Source: Cheiracanthium punctorium
Taxonomy: Eukaryota; Arthropoda; Arachnida; Araneae; Cheiracanthiidae
Assembly: GCA_038373885.1 (NCBI GenBank)
Contig: JAWZYV010018255.1
Location: 434,001-498,000 of the forward strand
Length of the DNA: 64,000 bases
Direction of reading: 5' to 3'
Of this stretch, positions 1 through 12,090 are shown piece after piece. The position numbers were made by a program, and so were the translations under genes. The first letter of the stretch is position 1, and each line of letters starts with the position of its first letter. Under the pieces are notes generated by a model. That model did not search any database. It was not told the DNA's origin and worked only from the letters and a program-made list of their open reading frames with translations.

Positions 1-660
1 TAAAATAGTGTTACGTTATTTGTTTCATGTGGCCTTCTAACATCCATCTATCACCAAATGTTGACCAACACGTGTTGGGAATTGAGATATGTCATGTTTT
101 CTGTCACTACCATGTATATAATTAGGAAAAGACTTTTGGAGGTCATCCGGTATCATCTCTAAATTTAAACATTATTATGACTTTGCTTCTAAACAAAACA
201 TTTAAAAAATTCATATTTCGCAAAAAACAATCAATTTTTTTTATAAACATGCTGATTGGTAACGCTGAAAAAAAATTGCGTTACTGTTGCCACAAGTCTG
301 TAGCTTCAAGCACAACGCGTGAGTAAATGAAAAGCATTTCTTTTTGGAGTGACTTTCGTATGTGAAATTATTCTTATTTTTCCTCGGACATATCTAGTAG
401 GTAAAAAGTAAAGAAATCAATGTTTAGGGTAGAAAGTAATGAAGTTTTTGAATTGTTTTACATGAGATAATGTTCAGGCTATCACTATTCATTTGCTAAT
501 ATTTTTTAATACTTAACGATGAGCATTGTTTTGTTAAAAATTCAGGAAAACACATTAGGTTTTTTAATCAGTTCCATTAGAGTAAAATATTTTAAATAAT
601 AATGTATCAAATTTAGAAAAAATAATTACGTTCTACATAACTTCTGTGTCTTCTTCACAG

Positions 661-737
661 CGAATAAATCTGAAACTAATAACCAGATGCCTTTAAATTA
701 CTTTGAAGGAATATTTGAAACATCCTCAGTAATTTAA
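661..737 (+). CDS. Candidate 3'-terminal coding exon
   Basis: Seen: a pyrimidine-rich tract ending in CTTCTTCACAG at 660 looks like a splice acceptor. After two bases, a frame runs open for 24 codons to a TAA at 735-737 and includes the residues QMPLNYFEGIF. AATAAA-type signals lie near 1115, so 738-1120 could be a 3' UTR. I recognise no family, and a frame this short can occur by chance. Inference only. Confidence 0.18.
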
Positions 738-3700
738 CAGATTATACTTCCTTGAAAGTTTTGGTTCGAGATTTCGAATGTTCGAGCTAAGATCAAGTAT
801 TAATAATTTCTCCAGGGTAATGTACGATTCCTTTCAGCTGAAACTAAGTTATGAAATCAAAATATCCTTTTACAAAGCTATGCATGCTGTTTTAAGAAAT
901 ATTTTCTGCTATGTGTGAGAGAATATGGTACATTTGTAAGAATTGTGTAAAGTGCAAGACACGCATTAATCATTTGTACAAATTTACAAAGTATTCAGCG
1001 TTGGTATATTATAATTTGTACTTGTATAAATACATGCTTTTATAAGTTTGTAATACTTTATCTTTTGTTTTCCATAAACTATAATATTGTGAATGCTATC
1101 ATTATCTCCAGTAAATAAAATTATAAATGATTGTAAAGGATCATTGTTAGATTATACAATAAAGGATCAGTAATTAGATTTTATATGTACACATATGTGT
1201 GTGTGTGTGTGAAATTTTGAGGGCTTGATCCTCTACTAGTTTTGGTTGGATGGTAAAAATTTCAAATCAATACCAAGAACCAAAAACTGTTAAAATCCTG
1301 AGCATTTTCTCTTTTAAACATTTTTTTTTTCGTATAAATGCCTCGTTTACTCTTGAACTACTCAAGCTAACAATAAAAAATTCTGACAGCACCATCAGTA
1401 CATCTAATGGGCAAAATATTGCTAAAAACAATTTTTACAGTTCTCAGAAAAAAAAGAATTTCCGGCTGTTTTAGCAATGTTTTTGAATTTTTACACCTTT
1501 ATTTGAAAATTTCATAACATTATTTCGCAAAACATTTTTAGCTATATTCGTAGATACTAACCGTCAGAACATCCTCTAAAAGTTTTATCTTAATCGGTTG
1601 AGTAGTTCCCCAAGAAATGGGTTTTATGTGCTCAAAAATCAAAATTTAAAGGAGATTTCAATAATAAAAAAAAGCTCCATAAGCAACGAAAAATTTTGCT
1701 AGAAGAAGAACGAACATTCCGCATATAGTCCTGGACTTTATTGAAAGTACGTGGGTTGGTTTTTATTATCAATTTTTACTATCAGAATAAAACAACGTTC
1801 AATCTCAGCCTGTGCGTCATTCCTCGTAGCGTCCTCCGGCCAACTTGACTCCCTAGGTAAAGCCGCCATTTGAAGCCCTTTTAGTCATTCGATTTTAATT
1901 TTTTTTAATTAAATGGCCGGAATCTAATTTAGTCTAAAATTTAAGGAAAACATTTTTTTGTGTGTCTCTGGACTGGAAATCGACATATTGGTCGCATTAA
2001 TCATTACTTTATTAATGTTAACCTGAATAAAGATTTGAGTTTAATTGTGAATCAATAAATAAGTTTTGAGAACATTAAAATATTAATTTTAATTTTATAT
2101 ATATTCTACTTTAGTTGAGCAATATCCTTTTCGGGGCTAAAACTATGATTAATTATTTTGTTGTGTAGTATGATTTCAAAAGACTAGTGTTTATAACTTT
2201 TACATAGAGATAAATCTCCCGAAATAAAGTGTAGCGACTAAGTTCAAAAACATATTTTTTAAATACAGAATATTAAAAATATTTGGAAAGTTATCTTTTA
2301 AAGTTTGAGTAATCTAAAAAATTATTATTATAAAAAAAAACTATTTTCCTTGAAATAATTTTTTTTTACGTAAAACATTTGTTTGGAGTTTATTTAAAGA
2401 ATTCCATTCCACAGAATGTATTTTATTTAGCTGAAAGAGTGAAATAAATTGAATTCTTAGAACACTTACGAATCTATTACAGAGTTTACTTAATTTAAAT
2501 GCGTTTATATTAGTTTGATTAATGTTACAAAACTCAAAAAATGAATTCTTGCTCCTTGCGAAAATTAAATGGTGTTTAACAGTTTCTTATGGGAAAGCTG
2601 GAAACAAGTTAAATATTTGTTGGAATTTCCAATTGCATTCAAATATTCACTTTAAAAAATCAAAGAAACAAATAAAAACTGAAATCTTAAATATTTCATA
2701 ATAAATACCCCCATACAGGGTTGCTTTAACAACTGTTTTTCTGAACATTTTGTAACAGAAAAAAAATCATGTTTCTTGAATTTTATATAATAAAACAAAC
2801 TATTATAACCTCATCATCATTCATACGTGTTTTTAGAAGGACTATTGCCATTTTACACAAATGTTAACAAAATGTATGAGTTAAAAAATCATTTTCTGAT
2901 TTTTAATTAAATCATTTTCGAGAAAGTTGGTCATAATTTAACAACATTTATTACGTGATTGTGAAGACGAGAACATTTGAACTATGAGGCAGGCGATGTG
3001 TGTGGTGTAAAAATTATTAGTCACACGTTTCAATTTTTTAAATTCGGGAACATATGCATTTATTAACAAACTCGCAGATGTTAACAATAGAATTAAGGGA
3101 ACGATGATTTATTATATCGCTACATAACTCAGAGTCTACGACTATTTCATTTTCTTATGGATTATTTTTATGTATTTTGACTTTTTGTAACTATGTATTG
3201 AACATGCATAATCAAAGTTCCCTCAGTTTAAAATATTTAAATTGAGCGGTCATTTTTTAGTCACCTGCATTGAAGGGTAACGGTCATTTCTTTTGCCGAT
3301 TTGTAGGGGAGAGTGGTAACAAAATTATCATTTTTAAGAATGCAGAAAAAGGCATTAAACAAATATTAATATTTTCTGAAAATATTTTAAGTGCTGCTAT
3401 GATTTTGCTTGTCTTAACTTACTTTTTTATATGCAAGTTCTGCTTTGATTATTTTTTTAGCCATTTTTGTAACAATTAATTTGTACGAAACAACCACATA
3501 AGTTAAGTTTTATTCTGAAATTTTCATTAAAGTCATTAATCGTATATCTGGAACTATTTATTCAACTAAATATGTCAATTATTGCAATACTACGCATTTA
3601 TATACTTAAGCCAAGAATAAAGTACCAAAGTGTCAGTGTTCAAGTGCAAAAGTTCAAATTGAATAGTAGTAATGCAACATTTAAAAGATTAAAGCTCACA

Positions 3701-3789
3701 CAAAAAGCCATTTATGAATTAGTATAAAGTAGGGTTTAATGACGAATCAGATAAGCAGATGATATTGAGTATTTTTCCTGTGCATTCAG
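738..3789. other. AT-rich stretch without a supported gene
   Basis: No convincing coding frame. There is a short GT run at about 1196-1211. A somewhat GC-richer patch at about 1555-1930 includes GTCAGAACATCCTCT and CGTCCTCCGGCC and has the texture of an old repeat, but it has no recognisable ends. A 69-codon frame at 3270-3479 is phenylalanine/isoleucine-rich, as expected from translated AT-rich DNA, and I do not call it a gene. Confidence 0.6.
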
Positions 3790-3845
3790 AAATAGCTGCT
3801 GCTGTCGAGGCAATTCCTAAGACCCTAGCTTTGGGTTATGCAGCT
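3790..3845 (+). CDS. Candidate internal exon (18 codons)
   Basis: Seen: an acceptor-like tract (TTTTTCCTGTGCATTCAG, ending 3789) and a near-consensus donor GTAAGTA at 3846 bracket 56 bases. Only one of the three frames is open; it begins with a split codon and reads IAAAVEAIPKTLALGYAA. The stretch is clearly GC-richer than its surroundings. The IPKTLA part is faintly like the C-terminal region of TCP-1 chaperonin subunits, but 18 residues cannot establish that. It could be a real exon, a processed fragment or chance. Confidence 0.25.
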
Positions 3846-4037
3846 GTAAGTAAATGTGCGATGTTTTTGTGTGCAGTGAAGACTCAATTGCATTTCTTTA
3901 ATCCGTGCTTGTAAATTTGGACTTGAAAGCACAAGAAATCACCCGTTTACGGTAGTTATGTATTCTCCTCCAAAAAGTATTTTTAAATACAAGTCCTAAA
4001 GTTAAAAATCGTGTGACATTATTTAGTTACAATAACC

Positions 4038-4334
4038 TTGGATACTGTTAACTACAAATCGAGAATGGCGATGTCGGGTAAGAGGACGATTCCGTCAATA
4101 GTCAGCAAGAAAACTATACAGAAGGAATCAGGTACAGATATTAGGCACATGATCAATGATTTGAATTGGATCAGGATAAAGCGAAAGACAAACCCTGGAA
4201 ATGCAATATTTACGAACTTTAGGACGATTATTAGTGGTTTTTCTTTTTTTTTATATTTAATTCAGCATTTGCTTCATTATGGGTTGTGCAATTATCTTTT
4301 AGTGCTATCTGCAACATTTTCATTAACTTTCTAA
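4038..4334 (+). CDS. Uncharacterised 98-codon open frame
   Basis: The first 65 codons are basic and polar with balanced base composition (SRMAMSGKRTIPSIVSKK region, then IRIKRKTNPGN). The last 30 are hydrophobic and could form one membrane segment (FFLYLIQHLLHYGL). No family is recognised. The switch to AT-driven codons near 4235 suggests that any real coding part ends there, perhaps at a splice site. A GGTAAG at 4076-4081 could instead be a donor right after the MAMSG codons. Low confidence. Confidence 0.15.
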   Translation: MDTVNYKSRMAMSGKRTIPSIVSKKTIQKESGTDIRHMINDLNWIRIKRKTNPGNAIFTNFRTIISGFSFFLYLIQHLLHYGLCNYLLVLSATFSLTF

Positions 4335-5554
4335 AGTAAATCGTTGCTCTGCATTTTTCAAAGTAAACCTTTATTTAGTAATTTATTCGCCATCGGTGAT
4401 ACTGAATCTGTTCGCCATGGTTAAGATAACGATTTTTTTTTTAAATATTCCAATTTGAAATTTTATAAAAAAGTAATTATTTATTTTAAGCAAACATTAG
4501 CACTTTTATGAATTTTGACAGCAACAATTGGCTTTGTTCTTCAATTAAAATTTTTTCTATGCGAGGATACACATTGACAGTAAATTAGTTTCAAGCAACA
4601 GTAGACAATTTTTATATTTAAATTTAATTATACCTAGACGAGACTTATTTTGCGTAACTATGAAATGCCAAAATGGATCACTGTTAACAAAGCTTTCGTT
4701 ACTAAGTTGTTTCCTTCTTCTTTGTAACTTTAAAAAATTTGCAAGACCTTTTCACATTTTTTTTTCGTTGAGTACTAAAAATTTAAAGTATTGTGATGAA
4801 AAAAATCCCAACATGGTTTAGCTGTGAAATAGTAGAATTATGGTGTTTTCAAAAATAATTAAGAGGTTTACTAAATCAGCACTCTCTGATAAGCCCAGTA
4901 ATGTTCTAAAATATTTTAAAAATGTTCGTAGTTCAGATGACTTGGCCAATTGAATGATGAAAGTTCTCAAAAATATATCCGTCTATGAGTAAACTTTTAT
5001 CAGATGAAAAATTTAGAACTAATTAATAAATATTTTGAACTACTTTAAATTATCTTTATGTTAATACGTTAATGATTGAATGAGTATGACATGGGGAAAT
5101 TCTGCAGATTTCAAGCTTTGGCTCTCAGTATCTGGGACAACCCTGCAACACTGGTCATACAATATTTTCTCTTTAATAGGACATTCCTTTCAGTTAGAAC
5201 TCATCTCTGGGATCAGAATAACCATTACTAAAGTTATATCTGCTTTATTGAGCGATACATTGAGAGAGAATATATATTTATTTCCGAAAGCTAAGCACGC
5301 CTGAGTAAGTCAGATCAAAACGCGTGAGTAATTGCGTTGATTGGTTCTATTTAGTTTCATACGGAATTTTATTGCGACGTATATTATGTTTATTAACTTT
5401 CCACTTATCATAAGGATAAGAACATTTTAAATCCTATTAAAATTATAAATGTCAATGTTTGTATGCATGTTTATTACTCTTTCACGATCAAACGCAATTA
5501 AAGTCCTGGATTAATATACAGGCTACTTTAATTACGTGAAAAAAAACACTTCCT
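4335..5554. other. No supported gene
   Basis: AT-rich DNA. A 74-codon frame at 5080-5304 (start MSMTWGNSADFKLW) has more balanced composition than its flanks and ends just before a GAGTAAGT donor-like site, but it matches nothing I know. Left as unassigned. Confidence 0.5.
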
Positions 5555-5557
5555 ATA

Positions 5558-5642
<85 letters not shown>
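5555..5642. repeat. (TA)n microsatellite
   Basis: About 88 bases of almost pure TA dinucleotide, interrupted once by a TACA. Confidence 0.95.
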
Positions 5643-5648
<6 letters not shown>

Positions 5649-5751
5649 CTTTTATTAAAAAAAAGAATAGAATTGAGTATATTTTACATAGCAGTCGACA
5701 GATGGCTCAAACTTATAGAATCCGCAGTTTTAAATAAATTAAATAAATTTA

Positions 5752-6533
5752 TGGTCTGCTGCCCCTGGATAAAGAATACACCTGAATAACTTTTTCCTTC
5801 TGACGTGGATTTATAAACGGGTTTCAGGCCAAGCACACAAATCCGAAATACAGGTTACACGAACAAACAAAAAAAAAATAAGTTTTTGAAACTGTCATTC
5901 AGTTCGAATTGTGCATTTTTCTGCACATCTTTATCCACATTTTATTTCTATTGTGTGACATCAAGAAAAAGGATGTCAGAAATATCAATTTTAATTTTGT
6001 TTAATCACACTCATGAATAATGATAGGCTTTCCAACTTAATGGAATAAGGAAAAAAAAATGTGGGAGATGCATGGATTATTATATCCTTTTAATATATAG
6101 TACTTTAGTGCGTATTTAAAATCTGAAAGTACTTCAGATTTTCTTCCTTTCTTTTTTTTCCTTTTCGTTTTTTTTGATAACGGCCAGTATAACTAGAAGC
6201 TCTTCAGAATTAATATAGGAGGAAAATGATTTGTACCTTTTTTGTAGGTTTTTACCACTAAACCATCTTATTTTTGTAACCAGGTGCGGCCCGACACGGT
6301 AAGCATGCTAAACATCGCATCGGGGCGGGGGCTTCGAAGGGGCGTCATTTCCAACTCAAAAAACTAAGTAGAACATAAAGGAGGCGTCTTTTTTACGTTA
6401 GCAGGAGGCAACACTTAATCCAGGGCCACTCCTGTTTGTAACCATCTTAATTTTAAATTCCATTCACAATCTGAAAATTTTAGTGCCATGGAAGCTGGTG
6501 AGAAACAACCAGCTGCTCGCCGGATGCGGCTAA
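5752..6533 (+). mobile_element. 5'-truncated non-autonomous Helitron (copy C)
   Basis: This segment aligns along its length with the inner and 3' parts of the Helitrons at 29034-30121 and 30134-31391. Shared landmarks are ATCACACTCATGAATAATGATA (about 6003), AAAATCTGAAAGTACTTCAGA (about 6119) and GTAACCAGGTGCGGCCCGAC (about 6279). It ends in GCCGGATGCGGCTAA followed by T, a slightly mutated form of the family's GCCGGAGGCGGCTAG|T terminus. The TC 5' end is missing. About 70 extra bases ending in an A-run (about 5800-5880) are absent from the other copies and may be a secondary insertion. No Rep/helicase coding. Confidence 0.6.
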
Positions 6534-6779
6534 TAGCACATAAACTGGACATACCCTAATTTTTGTGTTAAAAACTATGCACGAAAAGGTTTATTATTCA
6601 ATCATCATTTAACATTTATAAAGAATATTTTTTTTATTTTTTATTCTTTTTTATTTTATAGTATGTAGTAAATAATCATTATTTAATTTAGTTGTTTCAT
6701 TCCCAAATATTAATAAATACAAACTGTTTTCGAAAGATAAAATGCTCAACAAAATTACCATTTTCTTAAGCTTTCCATA

Positions 6780-8330
6780 ATTGGCTGACATTATTATTTC
6801 CATGACGTAATCCCTCGAAGACGGGAGGTAGATTTTTACACCAAGTCACAGCACATCTTAAAGGACTGGCATGTCTCGTACTTCTATCAAGTAATTCTTT
6901 CCTCATTTGTTATTGTTCACCTGGGTCTTGGACAGTCTGGGAGAAATATCAACATCCATAAATGATTCTAGTTGCACCCGAGTTTCAAAAAAGAAATATA
7001 TATGTAAACGGAATACCAAGAAGTTAATTTTACTTCGTGGGCGGGATCGCTTAACCCGTCAACTATTGTTATACAAAGATTAGTTTCGTTTGAAGAATCA
7101 CTGAGAGGGGGAGGAAGCCATGATTTGCCATGCACTTTAGAAGAAAAATAGGCATGGAAAGTACAGAAAGTTAACATGCTAACAGTAATTAGCATAATCG
7201 ACATGTGTGATTCAGCATGTTTTCCATGCAGATCTTCCAAAAAGTACATTCTCTGACGAGCATCCCCTACTGCATAAAACCCTGTGACAGTCATGGGGCC
7301 TTTCCTTAGGCCATTCAATCTCCGATATTCTCGAAGGGCAGGAGAAGCATTTTCACGTCTTTGGTAGTCTTACTACGTCTTACTAGCAAAGCACTATCAG
7401 GTACAGTTAGCCTAACAAGGATTGCAGCAAAGCATGATCGCAAAGATGTAAAAAATCATTAGTTCCGACACATTCTCTTCGTTTCCATATATCCTCAAAT
7501 CTGGGGTTCTACCACGATATCATCATAAATCTTTCCGTAGGAGATAAATCGAGCGTCCTCTTCTAATGACGTCACAATCCAAGAAATATCCGATGTATCC
7601 TTAGCACAAAGGTGTCTGAAATGTCCGATGTCTTATTCACTATCCGAAATAATGTTGTTTTTTCCAACACTCCAGATGAAGGAGAAAATTTGCATTACGA
7701 TACCGGAGAGTAGAAGATGATGGCATTTTATTGTGTGCATCATGGAGTGTTAAGCACTCGCACAAAATGGAAAGATGCCATAAGGTTCTTTCCTCGGTAA
7801 GCTTGAGATTGCCTGCGTGTCGAAAAATATACCCCTTCCTTGACGGATGTGCTCCAATCCCTCGAAAATTCCGAAGACAATGCACTCCTTTGAGAAATTG
7901 TTGTAATAGGAAGGAAGGAGTATTGTTGATTGGTTGATTTGTCTATGTTGCCCGATAATGGCGGAATCGTTTGCAACAAGTTTAAAAATTCTCGCTTCTT
8001 TTACACGCTACGATCGTGGTAGCAACAAATGGATTGTCGCGGATATTTATCCGAAAAATTTGATTATCCTTGAGCGAGAACTGTCCGTCATTGATACTCT
8101 CCGATAGCATCGTGGTAGGTCCCCTGGTGCTACATAATAATTCCCTCAGCTGACTAAAATTTGCATATGGCTTCGCATTATCACCTCTTTTCTTCCCGTG
8201 AAAATCTGCAGATTCACTACTCTATTACTGAGAGTCACTGCGAAACTGTTTGATAAAATGTAAAATGCAAAGATGAATGTGAAATATGGTGTCAATATCT
8301 AAATGCTAATGTCAAATGTTAACTTTGTGA
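6780..8330. other. GC-richer island of unknown origin
   Basis: Base composition is clearly higher in G+C than the surrounding DNA and several overlapping frames of 60-120 codons occur, but each is broken. The texture fits a decayed, formerly coding transposable element or retrogene. The only motif I can tentatively read is described at 6968-7360 on the minus strand. No terminal repeats were found at either side. Confidence 0.4.
6968..7360 (-). pseudogene. Possible mariner-type transposase relic
   Basis: Read on the minus strand from 7360, the frame gives RRENASPALREYRRLNGLRK followed by GPMTV. From memory this resembles the N-terminal helix-turn-helix segment (DUF4817-like; pattern ALREYRRLKGLRKGPM) of mariner-type transposases frequent in arachnid genomes. 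After about residue 25 the similarity is lost, although the frame stays open to 6968 (residues MYFLEDLHGKHAESH and onwards). No catalytic DDE/DDD block and no terminal repeats are visible, so this is at most a fragment. The family call is a recollection, not a search. Confidence 0.28.
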
Positions 8331-8526
8331 ACTTTCCATGTATTTTACACCAAAAATGGACCTTAAAGCGCCACTTTGGCCCCTGGTTGCGAAACTCCGA
8401 ACTTTTTTTAAAAATCAGAACCACATGTTATAATTAGTATTTACTGCAAATTTATTTCCGTTTGGCCAAATAGTTTTTTAACAATCGGTCTCCAAACACA
8501 TCTACTTCAATTAAGGCCACCCTGTA
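8330..8526 (+). mobile_element. Possible one-ended MITE fragment
   Basis: The stretch ends in GGCCACCCTGTATA. CACCCTGTA is the terminal motif of the foldback element at 15136-15590. The reciprocal ACAGGGTG end is not found upstream, so this would be a truncated copy. Confidence 0.25.
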
Positions 8527-8915
8527 TAATATTTTTAGATAAGTTTCATGCAGTATGTTGTATCGATTGCACTGAAATATAGTTTAATTTCCATATCTCA
8601 AAAACCTAATGCTGTATTATATAACAAAGAAATTAACAAGCAAGTATTCATAAAATCCTTCAAACCATTAAAATACCGTTACATTTATTTTATGTCTTAT
8701 AAAAACTATCTCTAAGTTTTTCACCAAATTCAATTCCAATTTTACACTTGTTCATTTGAATTTTCATTTAAATTAACTCACTTTTGATGGGATCAATGGA
8801 TGTCTTTCTATTCCTTTAACTTAATAGACAGAAATAGAAAAACTAGAGTCACCCCCCACCCGCGAGAATGCACATTGTTATTTTTTTAATTGGTCATACT
8901 TGATGAAAATAAGAT

Positions 8916-9090
8916 ACCCGTAATTAATGCTCTCAAGCCTATTACAAGTTTGAAAGGCTGGAGACAACTTATTCATTAAGCGCCATGAAAATGATCTCGA
9001 TTGTACGCCTATTCAAGTGGAGCGTTAAACCGTGAACTTGGAACTAATTGATAAACTCGAAGAACATTTTGAAAGTTGTTTGAATGATCT
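8916..9090 (+). repeat. Dispersed 175-bp element, copy 1
   Basis: Begins ACCCGTAATTAAT and carries the blocks GTTTGAAAGGCTGGAGACAA, AAGCGCCATGAAAATGAT, TGTACGCCTATTCA and GAACTAATTGATAA. The same blocks recur in the same order and spacing at 36703-36875, at roughly 70% identity by eye. No coding potential or terminal repeats. It could be an ancient SINE-like repeat or a duplicated conserved non-coding element. Confidence 0.6.
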
Positions 9091-10179
9091 TAGAAAAATC
9101 ATTGGAAATGGTGCATAATTTAAATATGTGATTATAAAGCAAACGGTTGTTTAGGTACTTTATAATTAAAATATTTTAATTTCTTTTTCAAATATAAGAT
9201 ATTTAATTGCCTAAGTAAATATTTTGAATATTTCATTTCAAGTTATATTTTCGTGGTAAATTGAAAAGAGAATATTTTATTATTAGAAAGTATGATATAA
9301 ATTACTATTTAAGCATTAAATCAAGCGTTGCAAATTATCAATATATCGTTGCAAATTATCAATTATCTGTTGATATAAGTGGAAGTAATTTATTTAAATA
9401 TTTGATTCCAATGCGAAGTCCAACTTGACTTACACTATTTTTTATAATTTCCAACAATTATATAAAGTACTAACGATTTTATTTGCCTATTCCTTTTTTT
9501 TTTACTACTTACGCTAAATACTGTATTAATATATTGAAACTGAATGCTTAAAATATATTATTCAAAGCATTAAATTTTAAAAACTTTTCATAATTCAATT
9601 TTTACTATCGCTTTATAGTTTTCCTTAATTGTATACATAAATGATATGACATGAAACAGAAAATTTAAAAGAATTAATCGCTATATTTATTATTAATCTA
9701 ATTAATAATAATTATAACAGCAATAATGATAATAATGCATTCACATCGTCACTAACTTGTACCTAAAATTTCACATTTGAACATCAATATTACTTTTTTT
9801 CTTTTCTCTACACTAAAGCACTATTGCTTACTCTAAATGCGATGGTAGAAAAACATTGATTTTCTAAAGTAAATCGATAACTTTTTCAATCCTAAAGAAC
9901 TATCCGTTAAGTGCTCTACCTTCTCCAGCAATTGCAGATACTAAAGATAAATGGAAAGTGTTTCCCGTGAAAATTGCCATCTCTTAAAAAGTTCTACTTG
10001 TTTATCCAATACGGAAAATTCTGTGATGATAATAATAAAAGAAAATAACAAAACTTTCAATACTGAATCCTAATACAAAGAAAATTATGAGAAGAAAAAT
10101 CACTCTTTATTGTAAAATAGCTTTATTTAAATGCTTCTGTTTATGCTTCTAAAAATTATGTAAGTAAAACTATTTCATT
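9091..10179. other. AT-rich DNA, nothing recognised
   Basis: Very AT-rich sequence with short A/T homopolymers and no coding frame, repeat boundary or RNA gene that I can support. Confidence 0.6.
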
Positions 10180-10545
10180 TTTATTAAAGTTTCGTTGACA
10201 CTGTAGGTATATTTCTCATTCTATTGCAATCAAAAAGAGAGGTAAACAATTAGATGTTACGAGATTCCAAAATATAAAATATCAACACATTCCACGCGTA
10301 ACAGTTACATAAACTTATACTTACAGGAGTAACGAGAAAACCAGTCAAAATAGGCTTGCATTTCTTCAAAATAGATCGTGCATGCATATATACGTACATA
10401 CACATATGCATAAGTGTAGACATCATGCAAAAACTTATCAAAGTACATTTAAAGTTGGTCAAAATCGATTTTTCTGTCAACAACTGAATACCGTCATTTT
10501 GAGCGATTATTATACTTTTTTTGCTTCGTACAAGGAAGTATAAAA
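10180..10545 (+). repeat. Old dispersed repeat (family D), copy 1
   Basis: Shares ordered landmarks with 11915-12085 and 62430-62770: TTAGATGTTAC, then a CCAAAATATAAAATATCAAC-like block, an ACATAC run, CAAAAAC, and TTAAAGTTGGTCAAAATCGAT. It ends near TTGCTTCGTACAAGGAAGTAT. Strongly diverged. Class unknown; the clean 3' landmark and lack of terminal inverted repeats would fit a retroposon 3' end. Confidence 0.45.
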
Positions 10546-10689
10546 AATCTAATATGGACAACACATGACTTCTTGTTGCACGTACTGAATCATAAAAAAA
10601 TTGGTGCCCATTATCTAAAATATTTCATTTGAAATATATTCGATACTCCGATAATACTAAAATTTAGCGATTTCTAGTCAAATATTTGA

Positions 10690-10930
10690 GATATTGCAGA
10701 GCTGGACACAGAATTTAAAATCTATTTTTTTGCACTTTATTTTGCGATATTCCGCCAAAAGTTGAAGGTGGTTTGAGATAGTCTGCGGTATTTTGAACAT
10801 AGGAGAGATAGTGTTTGACTAGACTTTCAAGGAATTGAAGTTATCTATAGACCTTAACGTATTGAATGTCTTTTGAGTGACCTTGTAAATAAATTACCCT
10901 TTCGATTGAAATCAAATCAAGAAAGATAAT
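10690..10930 (+). repeat. Family D repeat, upstream section
   Basis: The block GACCTTGTAAATAAATTACC with flanking TTGAATGTCTTTTGAG and GATTGAAATCAAA matches 62380-62455 (GGGGTCCTGTAAATAAACTA). It lies after copy 1's downstream section, so it belongs to a separate broken copy. Confidence 0.35.
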
Positions 10931-11479
10931 TCATGCAAACACATGAATTATAAAACACTTTCCAACATATTTCGTCCAAACTTTGGCTATGTATTGTACT
11001 TAATCCGAAGAGAGATTAGCGATAATCGTTAATAAAGCTGCATATCCCCCTCAATGTAATTTTGTGAGACCGTGTTAAGGGACTTTTATGGTTATTTCCA
11101 TCTTTCAACTAAATATAACTGGCACTAAGAGTGAAAATCTGTCAGTCTAAAATTCATGTACTGCACGTTAAAGAATCGAAGACTGCAGTTAATCGTTTAT
11201 TGCATGTAAATCGGTTAATTAAAAGCGAGATACAAATTTTAAAATTTTTCATTAAATCGTCATAAATTATTGTTTTTACATTCGGGATTTTTTCATTTTC
11301 CTCTGAAACTGAAGCAATCGCCAACTGCGTTCATTCTTCTAAGCATTTTTTTTTCACCATGTTTTGCAATTTATCGTCAAAAGTATCCAAGCTTGGAGAC
11401 ATTTGGAGCAGTTTCTGAGGAAGGCACACTGCAATCGTCGAGTCATTAGCTAACTATATGGTAAGATTGAAATGGATTG

Positions 11480-12090
11480 GCCATTGATTGGCATTGTGCT
11501 TGAAATTGATGAATGTCTGTAAAACTGCCTGTTGTTATTACGTGCTGGAGCTCTTTGCAATGCTCCTGTAGAAGAACTATCACTAATAGAGGTACTACTT
11601 TCGATAGAGAGCTTCATTTTCTAAACTTTCATAACATATATCTTTTTTTTCGTTTGAAATAGCGAAATATCTCTGAAACACGTTCTAAACAATGACTGCA
11701 CGTAGAGCGTAATATAAGAGAATCATTTTAAGTGTTCCTATTAGAGAACTTCAAATTCCTTTCTACACTATTTTAAATAGGGTACATTATACAGTTCATA
11801 AGAATAATATATACAATTTGCGTAGTGATCAATCGTATTTAAGCAGTTGGAGCACGGACGGGCGGACACACATACAAGAAAATCGAAATCATAACTCTTT
11901 TTTAACAATTTTCAACTTTTATTGGAATTTGTTGAAAAAGCGAAGCACAATTAGATGTTACAATAGTCCTAAATACGAAATTTTAACATTCTAAAGTTAA
12001 AAGTTTTAGTCTAGATAAAAGTAAAAGTCAAAATATGAATACCTACATTTTCTTCAATCACCATAATTCCTTTTACTCCGTATGAGGAAA
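11480..12090 (+). repeat. Family D repeat, copy 2 (longest)
   Basis: Collinear with 62170-62520. Shared blocks are GCTCCTGTAG..., TACTACTTT.GA.AGAG, TTTCGTTTGAAATAGC, TAAACAATGACTGC.(T/C)GTAGAG, and TTAGATGTTACAATAGTCCTAAATA. An extra segment around 11750-11900 interrupts it relative to the 62-kb copy. No open frame survives. Confidence 0.45.
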
